Positions 52,169-53,462 of a stretch of DNA of 53,462 bases are shown in pieces. The stretch is taken from assembly GCF_001936615.1 (NCBI RefSeq), contig NZ_MLBF01000035.1, positions 1 to 53,462 on the forward strand, written 5' to 3'. The DNA is from Desulfosporosinus metallidurans. GTDB lineage: Bacteria; Bacillota; Desulfitobacteriia; Desulfitobacteriales; Desulfitobacteriaceae. Within the stretch, counting starts at the first letter, position 1. Every line of letters starts with the position of its first letter. The position numbers and the translations under genes were made by a program. Below the pieces are notes generated by a model that made no database searches, was not told the DNA's origin, and saw only the letters and a program-made list of their open reading frames with translations.

Positions 52169-52199
52169 GGCTTCTTTCTCTTCCTCCTTCACCATACAC

Positions 52200-52871
52200 T
52201 CAAGACTTTTTTTTGGCTCCACTCAAAAAAAGGTTTACAATCGCTTTAAGTTCTTGCCGATTCTCGTGGCCCTGCTCACGTTCCGGAAACAGGGTTTTGG
52301 ACACGAGATAAGCGGCAAATGCCCCAACAATACTGCGCATCAAGGTCCAAGCATCCAAATCGTCACGCAGTTCGCCTTTACTCTGGCGTTTCTGCAAAAA
52401 CGTTAATAAGGACTCTTGAACACGTGTTACCACATTATTTAGTAAGACATCCCTGAGTTCGGGGTGATAATTAGCTTCAAGTAGAACGATCCGAAGCAAG
52501 GGCCACAAGGCGGAAATGTGTTTTTGCCGATCTTCCAAAATGAGCAGAAGAACATCTTCCATGGGTAAATTATCATGTTGCAATAAAAGATCGTGCAGAG
52601 AATTTGTCACTCCTGGACCAATAAAATTTTGCATCAAGGGAATTAAAGTAGCTAACAAAATCTCTTTTTTGGTTTTAAAATGGCGAAAGATCGTTCCTTC
52701 TGCCACTCCGGCTTCACGAGCAATTTCGCTCGTGGTGGACGCACTGTATCCCTTTTCAGTGAAAACCTTAAGGGCCGCTTTTAGTATTTTCCATTGTTTG
52801 TCCGTTAACTCTCCCAATAATGGATCTTCACCTACCCAAGGGTGTTGATAAATAGGTATTTTGTCAGACAT
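52200..52871 (-). CDS. TetR-family regulator (CecR/YbiH-like)
   Basis: 223 residues. The N-terminal TetR helix-turn-helix is at about 27-75 (LKVFTEKGYSASTTSEIARE, AGVAEGTIFRHFKTKKEIL). The C-terminal ligand domain (about 90-210) includes LWPLLRIVLLEANYHPELRD. It is the first gene of the exporter operon and is expected to repress it and itself, being relieved by an exported compound. The arrangement tetR-hlyD-ATPase-permease parallels cecR-ybhGFSR. It precedes the adaptor start by 31 nt. Confidence 0.9.
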   Translation of the reverse strand: MSDKIPIYQHPWVGEDPLLGELTDKQWKILKAALKVFTEKGYSASTTSEIAREAGVAEGTIFRHFKTKKEILLATLIPLMQNFIGPGVTNSLHDLLLQHDNLPMEDVLLLILEDRQKHISALWPLLRIVLLEANYHPELRDVLLNNVVTRVQESLLTFLQKRQSKGELRDDLDAWTLMRSIVGAFAAYLVSKTLFPEREQGHENRQELKAIVNLFLSGAKKKS

Positions 52872-52957
52872 AACTCAATCTCCTTATTTTGCTTATCTTT
52901 TGTTGGGTCATACACGGGCTTGCGTGTCTATTATCTAAATTTATTTGAGTCATATGA

Positions 52958-53022
52958 ATTATAACAGAGTATCCTCTAAAAATAAATGAGTAAATAATTA
53001 TTAAAAATGAGCAACTACTCAT
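52958..53022 (-). promoter_or_regulatory. Candidate promoter/operator of the tetR operon
   Basis: On the minus strand a TATAAT (52958-52963) lies about 90 nt before the tetR start, with only a weak TTTATT at -35 distance. TGAGT/ACTCA half sites recur around it, including ATGAG-CAACTA-CTCAT (53007-53022) and ATGAGTA (52986). These may be TetR operators. Confidence 0.35.
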
Positions 53023-53252
53023 GGTCCCACTGCAAACTCTTGGCGGAATATAATTGCACTAATCATTTTCATTTTGCAATTGTCTTACTGCAGATTCTAC
53101 ATTCTTGACATCATTTATCTCAATTGCAACTTGAAATCTATTTTTCCATTTCTTCTCAGAACAAGTGTATTCGAAAAAACCTCATCAATTATTTGATTTC
53201 GAGGTATAAAAAACGGAAAAGTTAGGACAGAGGAGTCCCTGTTAGCCAAGAC

Positions 53253-53290
53253 AGCCAAAAAACCGCCTCAAATAGGGCGGTTTTTTGGCT
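53253..53290. terminator. Strong bidirectional terminator
   Basis: Perfect 15-bp stem AGCCAAAAAACCGCC / GGCGGTTTTTTGGCT with an 8-nt loop and T-runs in both directions. It lies in the 590-nt gap after tetR, probably closing a gene beyond the right edge or a lost gene. Apart from this and the structure at 53418-53445, I see no gene in 52872-53462. Confidence 0.8.
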
Positions 53291-53417
53291 TTTTCATGTA
53301 GTCTTATTCTATCTAAGTAGGATCTTCTGCTATTAGAATACAATAGAGTTGTGAATATTTTGGGATGATTATGTTAAGGATTTTTTAAGTTTATTGATTT
53401 AAGGTAAATTAAAGTTA

Positions 53418-53445
53418 AAAAGACCCCCGCGTCCGGAGATCTTTT
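53418..53445 (-). terminator. Possible terminator at the right edge
   Basis: An imperfect stem pairs AAAAGA with TCTTTT around a GC-rich CCCCCGCG/CCGGAG interior. On the minus strand it is followed by TTTTTAAC. It probably ends a minus-strand gene beyond the window. Confidence 0.4.
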
Positions 53446-53462
53446 GCGCAATGTCCCATAGT

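Noticed and set aside
53059..53181. Short minus-strand frame ending FQVAIEINDVKNVESAVRQL
   Set aside because: About 40 codons, no start codon with a ribosome site and no recognised family. It may be a gene remnant, but the evidence is too thin to annotate.
1..53462. tRNA, rRNA, CRISPR array or prophage
   Set aside because: No repeat-spacer pattern, tRNA-like cloverleaf or phage gene set was noticed on reading; a covariance-model scan was not possible.

Overview
The window looks like chromosome from a low-GC, anaerobic, spore-former-type Firmicute of the Desulfitobacterium/Desulfosporosinus kind (Peptococcaceae). The evidence is strong purine-rich ribosome binding sites, ferredoxin-linked 2-oxoacid and aldehyde oxidoreductases, a glycyl-radical enzyme, sigma-54 regulation and many decayed genes. 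The genus is an inference from gene content, not from a search.

Left arm (1-7810): a PucR-type regulator, decayed fragments (a 2-oxoacid:ferredoxin oxidoreductase gamma tail and the N-terminus of a second PucR protein, separated by a cluster of small palindromes), a hydantoinase/oxoprolinase-type pair (hyuB, hyuA) with a cupin, then the C-terminal stub of an M24 (prolidase/creatinase family) peptidase next to an IS110 transposase remnant.

Central block (7815-36166), the main interest: nearly all genes lie on the minus strand and together make a plausible anaerobic oxidation route for hydroxyproline/proline. A branched-chain-type ABC importer (livKHMGF) precedes HypD (trans-4-hydroxyproline dehydratase, glycyl radical) and its activase, which would give pyrroline-5-carboxylate (P5C). 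A 16-gene operon runs from 24834 down to 11167. It encodes a five-gene dye-linked proline dehydrogenase-like complex, a four-cluster ferredoxin, a tungsten aldehyde:ferredoxin oxidoreductase (AOR), a MoaD/ThiS-like carrier, succinyl-CoA synthetase (SucCD), 2-oxoglutarate:ferredoxin oxidoreductase (KorABCD), a HEAT-repeat protein and a lone glutamate mutase epsilon homologue. Glutamate dehydrogenase follows as a separate unit. No P5C dehydrogenase of the aldehyde dehydrogenase family is present, so AOR is the candidate for glutamate semialdehyde to glutamate. GDH, Kor and SucCD would then carry carbon to succinate with one substrate-level ATP. An ornithine cyclodeaminase/pyrroline-carboxylate reductase-like gene and a decayed proline racemase/hydroxyproline epimerase also sit here.

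Regulation: three near-consensus sigma-54 promoters (upstream of gdh, of the 16-gene operon and of a ThiF-type E1 gene) and one sigma-54 activator (9426-11156). A 16-bp-arm inverted repeat, a likely activator site, lies upstream of the activator gene; a related sequence lies upstream of the thiF unit. A fragment of a lost paralogue of the activator now forms the hypD terminator.

Right arm (36528-53462): ordinary or accessory genes: topoisomerase III, an EamA exporter, aspartate kinase, a decayed aldo/keto reductase, a hypothetical protein, a SWIM-SNF2 helicase, a small coiled-coil protein with 54-bp repeats, a chemoreceptor, an EAL-domain remnant and a TetR/HlyD/ABC-2 efflux operon. No tRNA, rRNA or CRISPR array was seen.
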